From assembly GCF_018860975.1 (NCBI RefSeq), contig NZ_JAHKQI010000006.1:124001-188000 (forward strand): a stretch of DNA of 64,000 nt, written 5' to 3'. The position numbers and the translations under genes were made by a program. Source of the DNA: Lentibacter algarum. GTDB lineage: Bacteria > Pseudomonadota > Alphaproteobacteria > Rhodobacterales > Rhodobacteraceae. How positions within the stretch are numbered: position 1 is the first letter of the stretch; each line of letters starts with the position of its first letter. The notes under the pieces were generated by a model that saw only the letters and a program-made list of their open reading frames with translations, was not told where the DNA came from and did no database searches. This document shows positions 48,063 through 55,427 of this stretch, in pieces.

Positions 48063-48260
48063 TTATGCTTCGCCCAGTAACCACAGTAGGAATATCGCCA
48101 AGAACGGGCTGAAGAGAATTGAAACCAGCACCCAAGCAAACGCGCTACGGCCGCGTGAGGACGCCATATTACTTGGTAACAAAATGAAGAGCCAAACAAT
48201 GAACCACATCATCAGGCCCATCATCAAAAATCCCAAGATTGCCCCGATTACTTCCACCAT
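48063..48260 (-). CDS. 65-aa two-span membrane protein
   Basis: Start ATG at 48260 with AGAGGA upstream. Two hydrophobic segments, IGAILGFLMMGLMMWFIVWL and AWVLVSILFSPFLAIFLLWL, are joined by a short basic turn (SSRGRS). It lies between the tRNA junction and the integrase gene, on the same strand and 11 bp downstream of the integrase stop. It could be an immunity or toxin-like membrane peptide or an uncharacterised accessory protein. Confidence 0.55.
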   Translation of the reverse strand: MVEVIGAILGFLMMGLMMWFIVWLFILLPSNMASSRGRSAFAWVLVSILFSPFLAIFLLWLLGEA

Positions 48261-48271
48261 TTTTTATTCCT

Positions 48272-49276
48272 CTATCGCTGTTGTTCTCGCCGCTTGTTCT
48301 GAGCGCGTGTTGCCCTGATTTTTTGGCGAACGCGCTTGGTGTAATGCAAAACCATAGCTGGGCTTTGCCCAGTAACAGCAGCGACCAAATCATCTCCGCA
48401 GCCAGCCTCTACAAGCTCGCAGGCAGCGTTGTAGCGCCAGCTATGAATATCGTAGTCGAGCGCCCCGATTTGCTCGCGCACCTTCCTAACGGCCTGCGAC
48501 GCCCCACGGTAAGACCAGCGGTTATCTCCGCGTTCGTTAGTCAGAAGAAACACTGAATGGCGGCTCGCAGCATCGAGTACAGCTTGAAGCTCAGGCAAGA
48601 TCGGTATCCACAGCTCTTTACCTGTTTTGTTTTGCCGGACAACTACGCCGCCCCCTTCAATGTCGGACCAGCGCATTTCCAGCACATCACCGATACGCTG
48701 CCCCGTGCCGACACATAACTCCATGACGAGCCTTTCGCGGCTTCCTTGGGGAGCGACCGCGCGGTAGGCATCGAGCAGTTCTTGCGGCCAAGGCGAGCGT
48801 TCCTTCCTGTCTGTCTTGAGTTCTGGCACACCCTTCGCAGGGTTGTTTTCGCGCCAGCCCAAATCGACACAATGCTCCATAACCACGCGAAGAACGCGCA
48901 GAGAATAATTGGCAAAATAGGCTTTGTCCGCGTTGCTGTCGCGCAGTTTGATTACGTCTTTTCGCTGTATTTTGGCAGGGCTTGCCTCACCCATGATCGA
49001 AATGAAGAAATCCAGATATTTGTCATAGTCTAGCGCAGTTCGCGGCTTGAGGTTCTTGTAACGCGGCGACTGGCGGTAATTAGCAATCAATGAAGAGAAG
49101 GTTTTAGAAAGAATGCGTTTGGGCGCGGCCATACCTGAGAGAATATCTGCGTATTCCTGCCAGAAATCAGCCGATCCAAATTCACTTTGAAACTTGCGTG
49201 AAGGCCAGCCCCGCCTTTGAAAGTAAAGACCGTTTCGCTGACGGTAGACATGCTTTGGAAGCTCACGTTTTGCCAT
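48272..49276 (-). CDS. Tyrosine-type site-specific integrase of the RT-PolA element
   Basis: 334 aa from ATG at 49276. An N-terminal arm-binding region (HVYRQRNGLYFQRRGW) and core-binding domain precede the catalytic domain, which shows R in GTGQRIGDVLEM, K in RQNKTGKELW, HSWRYNAACEL in place of HxLRH, GQSPAMVLHYTKR with Tyr as nucleophile. It should recombine the tRNA-Cys attachment site. It points toward the left junction. The 58-aa gene overlaps its start. Confidence 0.92.
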   Translation of the reverse strand: MAKRELPKHVYRQRNGLYFQRRGWPSRKFQSEFGSADFWQEYADILSGMAAPKRILSKTFSSLIANYRQSPRYKNLKPRTALDYDKYLDFFISIMGEASPAKIQRKDVIKLRDSNADKAYFANYSLRVLRVVMEHCVDLGWRENNPAKGVPELKTDRKERSPWPQELLDAYRAVAPQGSRERLVMELCVGTGQRIGDVLEMRWSDIEGGGVVVRQNKTGKELWIPILPELQAVLDAASRHSVFLLTNERGDNRWSYRGASQAVRKVREQIGALDYDIHSWRYNAACELVEAGCGDDLVAAVTGQSPAMVLHYTKRVRQKIRATRAQNKRREQQR

Positions 49277-49439
49277 GGCACATATCAATCCTCTCAAACT
49301 CATCCACTACAGTATCCGAATTTGAAATCTCAATTTCAATCCGATGCCCTTCAACCGTCACGCGGCTAACGCTTTTCCCAGCACCTTCTAGACTTCTGAG
49401 TAAGCTCAACGCCCTTTTTTCAATTTGCTTTGCCGACAT
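49263..49439 (-). CDS. 58-aa protein overlapping the integrase start
   Basis: ATG at 49439 to TGA at 49265-49263, overlapping the first codons of the integrase gene by 14 bp. The protein begins MSAKQIEKRALSLLRSLEGA and has a plausible helix-strand-strand pattern with KSVSRVTVEGHRIEIEIS. The overlap suggests co-translation, perhaps as a directionality factor or regulator, but no family is recognised. It is below usual length cut-offs. Confidence 0.55.
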   Translation of the reverse strand: MSAKQIEKRALSLLRSLEGAGKSVSRVTVEGHRIEIEISNSDTVVDEFERIDMCHGKT

Positions 49440-49592
49440 ATTATCACCAATTCGCTTGCCTTTCTAAGTTCAGCGTTTGCGCAACCTATCGGGTGAATGT
49501 GTGTGTCCACCCATGCAAACTGCTTTGTAGATAACTTTAGAAACACCGCGATTCTGCGGCAAGAAGCTTGAAACATTTTTAGTTCGGAAGCT

Positions 49593-49788
49593 GAAAAAGG
49601 TGTCACTAACTGCATACAGAGATCGTGACTATTTTGCTGCATTCGAATTGAAAATCATGTTCCGCAAGCAAAGTTTTCGAACTAAATATTGACGTCCAGA
49701 TTTAGACCCGCGAGCCAGTGAGCAGTGCTTTGGTCGCGACTGCAATCGCACTCGGTTATACCAAAATGGTGTCACTAAGTGCATACAG
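49593..49788. repeat. Two direct repeats, 169 bp apart
   Basis: The shared core GTCACTAASTGCATACAG ends both copies (49593-49619 and 49762-49788), with further matching A-rich text before it; two or three differences in about 26 bp. Read on the minus strand each begins TGTATGCA. They may be binding sites, transposon-end-like repeats or part of an RNA. Confidence 0.65.
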
Positions 49789-49817
49789 GAACAAGGAAGT
49801 CTGTATGAAATCGGCCC

Positions 49818-49857
49818 CGCCCATCCTCCGAAATTTGAAAATCTCCGGATGGGTGCG
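49818..49857 (+). ncRNA. Candidate structured RNA segment ahead of the RT gene
   Basis: CCCATCC (49820-49826) pairs with GGATGGG (49847-49853), a 7-bp perfect stem, extendable past a 2-nt bulge to CG pairs. The loop is about 20 nt and A/T-rich. Whether it is transcribed is not shown by the sequence. Confidence 0.3.
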
Positions 49858-50241
49858 TCCTAACGTTGCAACTGAAAGGCAGCGATAAGATATGAATGAG
49901 CGCTTGCGCCTGCAAAAAAAGCGCGTGCAGAGGCGACAGTCCCTAATTGGCAGGAGTGGCACCCAAAAGCACCGACCTTGAGCCACAGCACGCCCTCTAA
50001 ACGCCTCTACGCCCATTTGTGGGATTCGGCGGGAAGCAGACTTTCGCGGCAAGAGCGAACTCTTGTCGACAGAGCGTCAAAAGCGGACCTACCCCGTCGC
50101 CTACCAAACTTTGCCGCAACTGTCATGAAAGCTAGGAAGCCATCATTTTTTGAGGTCCCCAGAAACGTCCACTTCAGATCTAAAGTTTATCATCTCAATC
50201 ATAGATTGTGCCCTTGTCATGAGCGCTAGCCTCAACGATAG

Positions 50242-51939
50242 TTGAATTCTTACAAATTTGGGTGCTGTGTCTTGGATGGGAATTTGGAACTATTTCAGAC
50301 AGGGCAGGTCTTTGGCTTCCCGGTAGATTTTAAACTCGTCATGCAACATCTACAGCAAGATATGCGAGACGATTGGTATGCGGATACCCTCGGATACGCC
50401 GACATATTTGCTGACCACTCTCATGCGGCTGAGACGCTTCTGAAGTGCCTGAACGAGGGTGCCGGCCAGTACATCGGGAGCAAGCGTGTATTGCGCGCTA
50501 TTCCTAAAAAAGCGTACGCAGAACGCTACTCCCTGGAAATCGATTTCTTTGATCGGTTTGTCTATCAGGCAATTTGCACATTCTTGATGCCTAAACTTGA
50601 CCCTTTGCTTTCTCATCGGGTTCTTAGCTACCGGTTCAATCGTGGCGGAACGGACAAGAAATATCTCTTTCGAAGCAAAATAGGGAAATGGTTAGATTAC
50701 GAAGGGCTTACCTATAGATTTAAGGCGGATGGAACCTTCTTAGCGGCCACAGATATTGGGAACTTCTTTGAGAATGTTTCATCAGCACAACTGACCAAGG
50801 AAGTTTCTGACCTAGCGACGAAATGCGACTGCAGTGGCTACGAAAAAGGGCAGATTCGCGCTGCCATCAGAGTTCTTGGCGAAGTACTAGAGCAATGGTC
50901 GTTCTCAGGAGACTTTGGCCTCCCGCAAAACCGTGATTGTTCATCGTTTCTTTCGAATGTTTTACTATCGAGATTTGACTTTGAAATGCAGAAATCAGGG
51001 TATGACTACTACAGGTATGTTGACGACATCCGCATCGTCTGTGCGTCGGAGCATGAAGCTCGCCAAGCGTTGCAGAGAACAATTGGATTACTTCGGAATG
51101 TTGGCATGAATATTAATTCAAGCAAGACAACGATTCTAGGTCCCGACAGTACTGAGCAGGAAGTCATTGATCTGTTTCCATCGCAGAACCCTTTGGTGCT
51201 GGCCATAGACAGCATGTGGAAATCTAAGAGTCGCCGGGTTTTCATTCGTTCAATCGACTATGTAATCCAAGTTATCCAAACGGCTTTGGCCGCAAATGAC
51301 ACGCAATCGCGAGCGTTCCGCTTTGGTGTCAACAGGCTCAGTCAGCTTATCGAAGCAGGGCTCTTTGATGTCGACAGCGGAGAAGCAGATCAACTCTTGG
51401 CGTATGCACTCGCAGCACTGCGAACCGACCCGGTATCGAGCGATCAAATCTGCAGGCTTCTCTTGGTCCTTCGACCGCCCGATGATCGCCTTGTCGAAAT
51501 ACAATCATTTCTCACTGACCGAGCCGCCTGCATCCACGATTGGCAAAACCATCGTCTGTGGATTCTCCTCGCCTCGTTGAGATTTGAAAGCAATGAACTA
51601 AAGGATTTAGCGAGCGCGGTCGTGAGTAATGACCCCACTACTGGCGAAGCTGCCGGAATATTCATTTGGCTTCAATCCATTGGTTTCTTAGAACCAATTG
51701 AGGCACTCTTGGAGAAGCTGAATGATACTTGGCCATTCCAAAACCAACGGTTCTTCCTTTTTGCAGCAAGTTCGTTGCCAGCCGATCAGAAGAGGGTGAT
51801 GCACGGTAAGGTTTCAACAAAGCTCCTTGGGACTATGAGAAGGGCTCCGAAAAAATATCGAAGTGATGGGGTTGCCATCGCTGAACGAGAACAAGCCTCT
51901 TTCTCAGCGCTCTACGAAGATATTCGGGATTACTCATGA
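50242..51939 (+). CDS. Reverse transcriptase with C-terminal helical domain (UG/Abi-like)
   Basis: 565 aa if it starts at TTG 50242; an ATG at 50341 is an alternative, and neither has a clear ribosome site. The polymerase motifs are D171 in ATDIGNFFENV (motif A), GLPQNRDCSSFLSN (motif B, residues 226-239) and YVDD at 259-262 (motif C). The early block RAIPKKAYAERYSLEIDFFDR fits unknown-group or abortive-infection-type RTs rather than group II introns. There is no maturase or endonuclease. Residues about 310-565 are all-helical and HEAT-like. It overlaps the polymerase gene by 4 bp. A defence role is inferred, not shown. Confidence 0.88.
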   Translation: MNSYKFGCCVLDGNLELFQTGQVFGFPVDFKLVMQHLQQDMRDDWYADTLGYADIFADHSHAAETLLKCLNEGAGQYIGSKRVLRAIPKKAYAERYSLEIDFFDRFVYQAICTFLMPKLDPLLSHRVLSYRFNRGGTDKKYLFRSKIGKWLDYEGLTYRFKADGTFLAATDIGNFFENVSSAQLTKEVSDLATKCDCSGYEKGQIRAAIRVLGEVLEQWSFSGDFGLPQNRDCSSFLSNVLLSRFDFEMQKSGYDYYRYVDDIRIVCASEHEARQALQRTIGLLRNVGMNINSSKTTILGPDSTEQEVIDLFPSQNPLVLAIDSMWKSKSRRVFIRSIDYVIQVIQTALAANDTQSRAFRFGVNRLSQLIEAGLFDVDSGEADQLLAYALAALRTDPVSSDQICRLLLVLRPPDDRLVEIQSFLTDRAACIHDWQNHRLWILLASLRFESNELKDLASAVVSNDPTTGEAAGIFIWLQSIGFLEPIEALLEKLNDTWPFQNQRFFLFAASSLPADQKRVMHGKVSTKLLGTMRRAPKKYRSDGVAIAEREQASFSALYEDIRDYS

Positions 51940-53492
51940 GCATTGCGATCCTTTCGTTCATCAAGAGCTATTCGAAGCCAAGCAGTTCAAAATATTATTT
52001 GACCGATAACAAGGGCTTCCGCGAAGCGACCGCGAACGAAGTTTGCTCGGTTCAGGACTATTTGGTGACACATGACTACTGGATGATTTGCCAAGATATC
52101 TATGAAGAAGCGGGCTGCTTGCCTCCAAAGGTAATCGATTTAGATGAATTTCACATTCTTACATCGCCTGATGGTGACGAACGCAAACGGCGTGAAAAAG
52201 TTGATGCCATCCAAAGAATAAACCGATTATTCCCTCTAAATTTCAACATCTCACAGAGGTATAAGGGCAACTTTTACGGTGAAACAGAGCCAGACCTAGA
52301 GGCCATTGAGGCCTTTCATGAAATCCTTTTGATCTATTACATTGAGTTGTGTCGGGTTGCTCATCAGAATGGGGAATTTCATAGATTTTTTGAAATCGAA
52401 GTACCCTGTCAGAACATTTGCTCAACGATGTCGTCACGCGGCATCAAAATCCACGCATCTAGAATTGCCGACTTTCGGCTCAACGCCCGCCATGATTATT
52501 ATACATGCTTGAGAGAACTTTCTGACAAGTTTGATGTTCCGCTGGAGATACCATCAAGGGAAGATATCATCTCTTATGCGACTTCTAAAGGCGTTGATAC
52601 AGACGAGTATGGCTTCGAATTCGTACTAAATTTTATGCCTCAGGTTCGCGACTTTTGCGAAACGATACAACGCCTTCGAGAGCTGGATCGCACTAGAGGC
52701 GTTTTGGATAGCCTTGCTGTAAGGGGCGGACGAGTTCATCCAGTACTGGATACTCAAGGGTCAAGAACTTCTAGAATTTCTGCTCGTAGTCCGTACTTGC
52801 AAAGCTTGGCGAAGAGGTATCGATCGATACTGGTTGCCGATCCTGGGTATGAGCTTGGATATGTTGATTTTGATCAATTTGAGGTCGGGATTATGGCCGC
52901 GCTTTCGGGAGACGCTGAGTTGCACCGTCTGTTTTCACAGGCCGATATGTATGAGAGCTTTCGGATTGATTGCCTGAAGGGCGAAGGTGACCGTAAAGCA
53001 GCAAAAATCATGTTTTTGGCTTATGCGTATGGAATGAAGCTAAACAACCTACCAATTATTGGAGCAAAGTTTGGTATCTCGCGAAACGTGGTCCGCAGTG
53101 CTTTCAAAAAATTTGGACGCTATGAGGAATGGAAGCAAGAAACCCTTCGGAATTTTGACAAAACTGGTTTTGTAGCCACCAGCCTCGGAAACCGCTTCTT
53201 TATGAAGGGCCCTAAGGCAACAAAGAAAGAACGCCTATCCGCGATTAGTCAGGTGGTGCAAGGAGAGGGTTCGCTGATTTTCAAAAAGGCATTGATTGAA
53301 GTATATGGTTTAAAGGACATCGAGCTTCTTTTACCGATGCATGACGCTCTGCTTTTTCAGTCTCCAGTTTCCACTACTCTCAACGCTGTTATCGACATAT
53401 TTGTAAGGGTGATCGGTGATCACTTTGACAATGCAATCGAAGGTAAAGCGTCTGCAGAGTTGTTCGCTGAGGCGAACGGCCCCATCGAATAG
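51936..53492 (+). CDS. Family-A DNA polymerase-like protein coupled to the RT
   Basis: 518 aa, ATG overlapping the RT stop. Palm/finger motifs are complete enough for assignment: SRTSRISARSPYLQSLA (template region), motif A YVDFDQFEVGIMAALSGD with D311, motif B R353-K357-Y365-G366 in DRKAAKIMFLAYAYGM, QGEGSLIFKKAL, and motif C PMHDALLF. Motif C retains H469 and D470, but the following Glu of the normal HDE is Ala. The 240-residue N-terminus does not show the DxE of a 3'-5' exonuclease, and no 5' nuclease is present. It may copy the cDNA made by its partner into double-stranded DNA. This pairing is not one I recognise. Confidence 0.88.
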   Translation: MSIAILSFIKSYSKPSSSKYYLTDNKGFREATANEVCSVQDYLVTHDYWMICQDIYEEAGCLPPKVIDLDEFHILTSPDGDERKRREKVDAIQRINRLFPLNFNISQRYKGNFYGETEPDLEAIEAFHEILLIYYIELCRVAHQNGEFHRFFEIEVPCQNICSTMSSRGIKIHASRIADFRLNARHDYYTCLRELSDKFDVPLEIPSREDIISYATSKGVDTDEYGFEFVLNFMPQVRDFCETIQRLRELDRTRGVLDSLAVRGGRVHPVLDTQGSRTSRISARSPYLQSLAKRYRSILVADPGYELGYVDFDQFEVGIMAALSGDAELHRLFSQADMYESFRIDCLKGEGDRKAAKIMFLAYAYGMKLNNLPIIGAKFGISRNVVRSAFKKFGRYEEWKQETLRNFDKTGFVATSLGNRFFMKGPKATKKERLSAISQVVQGEGSLIFKKALIEVYGLKDIELLLPMHDALLFQSPVSTTLNAVIDIFVRVIGDHFDNAIEGKASAELFAEANGPIE

Positions 53493-53733
53493 GGTTCCGA
53501 ACTTAGTAATCAGATCGGTTTGGCCTGATACGAACGGCTGCTTTGAGAAAGCTGCAGTGCGACAAGTGGATGATCCGCCAATGTCAGGTTAGGGCCGAAA
53601 CCACCTAACTAGAGCGTGCTTCGATGCCGCGAACCAATTGTTGAATGAGCGTCTAAACCTTCACGATGTGTTCTGGCATTTTTCGCCTCTTATCTAAACA
53701 GAAAGTTATTTAATATCAGATATTTGCCTAGTC
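53493..53733. other. Right-end gap of the element with TCTAAAC boxes
   Basis: No gene seen. CGTCTAAACC (53650-53659) and TATCTAAACA (53691-53700) resemble the left-end boxes in the same orientation. In a circular form they would flank the attachment core with the left-end pair. Confidence 0.45.
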
Positions 53734-53777
53734 TTGCAAATCCGTGTACAGGAGTTCGATTCTCCTACTCGCCTCCA
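53734..53777 (+). other. attR: second tRNA-Cys 3' half with a compensated T-stem
   Basis: TTGCAAATCCGTGTACA (53734-53750) is identical to the left copy, and ACTCGCCTCCA closes both. Between them the T-arm reads GGAG-TTCGATT-CTCC in place of CCGG-TTCGATT-CCGG. All changed bases still pair, so this half was selected as tRNA and comes from a different tRNA-Cys allele. Confidence 0.8.
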
Positions 53778-53863
53778 ATAAAATCAATGGGTTACGAATT
53801 TTCCTGCTCATTGGGTATCACCTCTAGTATCAGTTTCACGTTCTGTGCCTGTTCTGTTCGGGG

Positions 53864-54899
53864 TCATTTGCGCTTTGCTACCGCCTGTCGCGCCCGCATG
53901 ATTTGCCGCGCCTCGCCCGCATATTTGATGATCATCTCTTTGGAAGTGTGGTCGCTGTAGCTGGCGATTTCATCGTCAGTGCAGCCCGCCCACGCCAATT
54001 CCATCACGCCGCGATACCGCAACGCGTGTTGGTCATGGGCCATCAGGCCCAACCGCTTGCGCTCGCGCACCATCACACGCGCCATCGCGTGATAATCCAT
54101 TTTGGAACCGTTAGAGCGCGTCAAGATGTGGCGCGTTGGGTGGGGCGCTACGCCTAGATCAGCTTTCGCACCGTCCAGTGCCGCCTTGAGTGCAATCGTG
54201 CAGGGCAGTGACAGGACGGTATCTGTCTTATTCTGGCGCAGCTTGAGGGTATCGCCGTCATAGTCGCCCCATTGAAAATCCACCCAGTCGCCGGGGCGCT
54301 GCACACTTCCGACGCCAATCTCAAAAATCAGGCGGGGCACGGGTGCGCCCTCTTCCCGCATCTTTTCAACAGCCCAGTCGGTCCATGGTAGGTGTGGCTT
54401 CTTGCGACCTTCTGGAACTTTGAGCTGTTCTATTTCGGTTGCAGGATTGTCCTCACGCCAACGCTTTCGGATCGCCAACTTGCACAACATGCTAATCGCT
54501 GTGGGAAGGTAATTGGCAAACCTGACCCGATGGCGATTTTGGTCCATTGCCTCGTAAATATCGGCTTGGACTAGCCGCGACACATCCATGTGACCGATTT
54601 TTTCGGTCAGATATTCGAAGGCATTTTCAAGGTCACTTCGGTAGCGCGGGGAAAACCCGGCCCACTTGTCTGTTTCTTGCATTGCGTCGATAAGCGCAGC
54701 CCACGACGTTTTCACATTCGCTTTTTTTGCCACTCAAAATTTCCCAGTATTGGCGGTCGAATTCAGCCGTACCCTCTTCGGCAGTAATACGTCCCAGATA
54801 AATCATCTTGCCATTGACGATCTTGCGCACATACCAACGGCCAGACGGATGCCGCCAAAGGTATTTCTTGCGTTTACCTACCACTGAATTTGATCCCAT
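53864..54899 (-). pseudogene. Second tyrosine integrase, split by a frameshift at A7
   Basis: The N-terminal arm (GSNSVVGKRKKYLWRHPSGR, then VNGKMIYLGRITAEEGTAEF) runs from 54899 to about 54725. The rest, from AKKANVKTSW through the catalytic domain (VQRPGDW, LRQNKTDTVL, HALRYRGVMELAWAG, SDHTSKEMIIKYAGEAR with Tyr), is in the +1 frame from 54733 to 53864. Both frames meet in a run of seven As (minus strand GGCAAAAAAAGCG); six As would restore one frame. It could be dead, rescued by slippage, or a read error. HALRY lacks the usual last His. It lies just right of attR like the first integrase beside attL. Confidence 0.75.
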
Positions 54900-55087
54900 A
54901 GCTCTGTCACATCCCCCGCCGATATCCGTTTGAGAACCTCAGTATCCCAACGAACAACGCCGGGCGCAATTTCATGCCCCGGCGGTAGGTGGCCTTCATC
55001 GACCAAAGCCTTGAACTCGTTCGTGCGCAAATCGAGCAGCCGCGCGGCGGTCGTCTCACTGGCCATAATGGGTGTGTGCCGCGTCAT
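54878..55087 (-). CDS. Excisionase/AlpA-like small DNA-binding protein
   Basis: 69 aa. ASETTAARLLDLRTNEFKAL resembles the winged-helix start of Xis/AlpA regulators, followed by HEIAPGVVRWDTEVLKRI. It overlaps the start of the integrase gene by 22 bp and the upstream small gene by 4 bp, so the three form one operon. A role in excision control is probable by position. Confidence 0.7.
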   Translation of the reverse strand: MTRHTPIMASETTAARLLDLRTNEFKALVDEGHLPPGHEIAPGVVRWDTEVLKRISAGDVTELWDQIQW

Positions 55088-55317
55088 TTGTCAGCTCCCA
55101 TTTCTTGGCCTGCTCTGCATCGCGCAGGCTTTTGCGCTTTGACCGTGAATTGGGACACGTACTTTTCCCAAGCGCCGCTCGGAATCTTGGGGTTACGCTG
55201 TCCTGGCGCTGTGAAGATATGGTCCAGCATGTCTTCACGGATCAGATATCGGATGTTGGTCACGGGCAGACCTACGCGTTCGGCAAGCTCCTTTGGTGTT
55301 TCTAGAGGTTTGGTCAC
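55084..55317 (-). CDS. Small helix-turn-helix protein, integrase operon
   Basis: 77 aa from GTG at 55317. ETPKELAERVGLPVTNIRYL is a MerR/excisionase-like helix-turn-helix. The C-terminus is basic. It overlaps the next gene by ATGA and is divergent from the XRE repressor gene across a 110-bp gap with two dyads. Confidence 0.68.
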   Translation of the reverse strand: MTKPLETPKELAERVGLPVTNIRYLIREDMLDHIFTAPGQRNPKIPSGAWEKYVSQFTVKAQKPARCRAGQEMGADK

Positions 55318-55367
55318 GGCTCACCTTTCCGATGGATTCTGCTTTTGAACAATGCAAGAGTGAACAA

Positions 55368-55408
55368 AATTGTGCTGAACACAATTAAAGTGCATTATTC
55401 GTCACTTT
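55368..55408. promoter_or_regulatory. Two adjacent inverted repeats in the phage-like switch region
   Basis: AATTGTG-CTGAA-CACAATT (55368-55386) and AAAGTG-N10-CACTTT (55387-55408) lie end to end between the divergent integrase operon and the XRE gene. Both would suit dimeric repressor binding and mutual control. Confidence 0.5.
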
Positions 55409-55427
55409 TAATAACCAAAGGTGCACC

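Larger units (their letters stand above)
49440..50241. other. 800-bp non-coding leader upstream of the RT gene
   Basis: No convincing gene is seen on either strand. It contains long direct repeats (49593-49788), a hairpin at 49818-49857 and a second at about 49910-49939 with arms CGCCTGCA and TGCA-GA-GGCG. Defence-associated reverse transcriptases often need a structured RNA from such a position, so this is the place to look for one. Confidence 0.5.
47893..53777. mobile_element. Compact integrative element in tRNA-Cys carrying an RT-PolA operon
   Basis: Bounded by the tRNA 3' half (47893-47936) and its second copy (53734-53777), about 5.8 kb apart. It holds a tyrosine integrase next to the left junction, two mini-genes, an 800-bp non-coding leader, and the reverse transcriptase plus family-A polymerase operon. 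There are no structural, replication or transfer genes, so it is either a minimal satellite or needs a helper. TCTAAAC boxes occur at both ends. Confidence 0.75.

Noticed and set aside
49406-49642. 78-codon minus-strand frame overlapping the 58-aa gene
   Set aside because: Lies across the repeat and has no ribosome site; the 58-aa frame is the better coding choice.
49756-50052. 98-codon minus-strand frame in the same leader
   Set aside because: Composition typical of a chance frame (many Arg, Cys and Phe), no start signal, and it crosses the direct repeat.
49978-50229. 83-codon plus-strand frame upstream of the RT gene
   Set aside because: TTG start without a ribosome site, an Arg/His/Cys-rich composition and overlap with the region of hairpins; more likely non-coding.
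50242-51939. RT as part of a group II intron or retron
   Set aside because: No maturase or HNH domain, and no msr/msd-like inverted repeats flanking the gene were recognised; motif spacing is closer to UG/Abi RTs, though a retron-like RNA is not fully excluded.
53724-53960. Frame covering the right attachment site
   Set aside because: It reads through the tRNA 3' half and the end of the integrase remnant; a chance frame.
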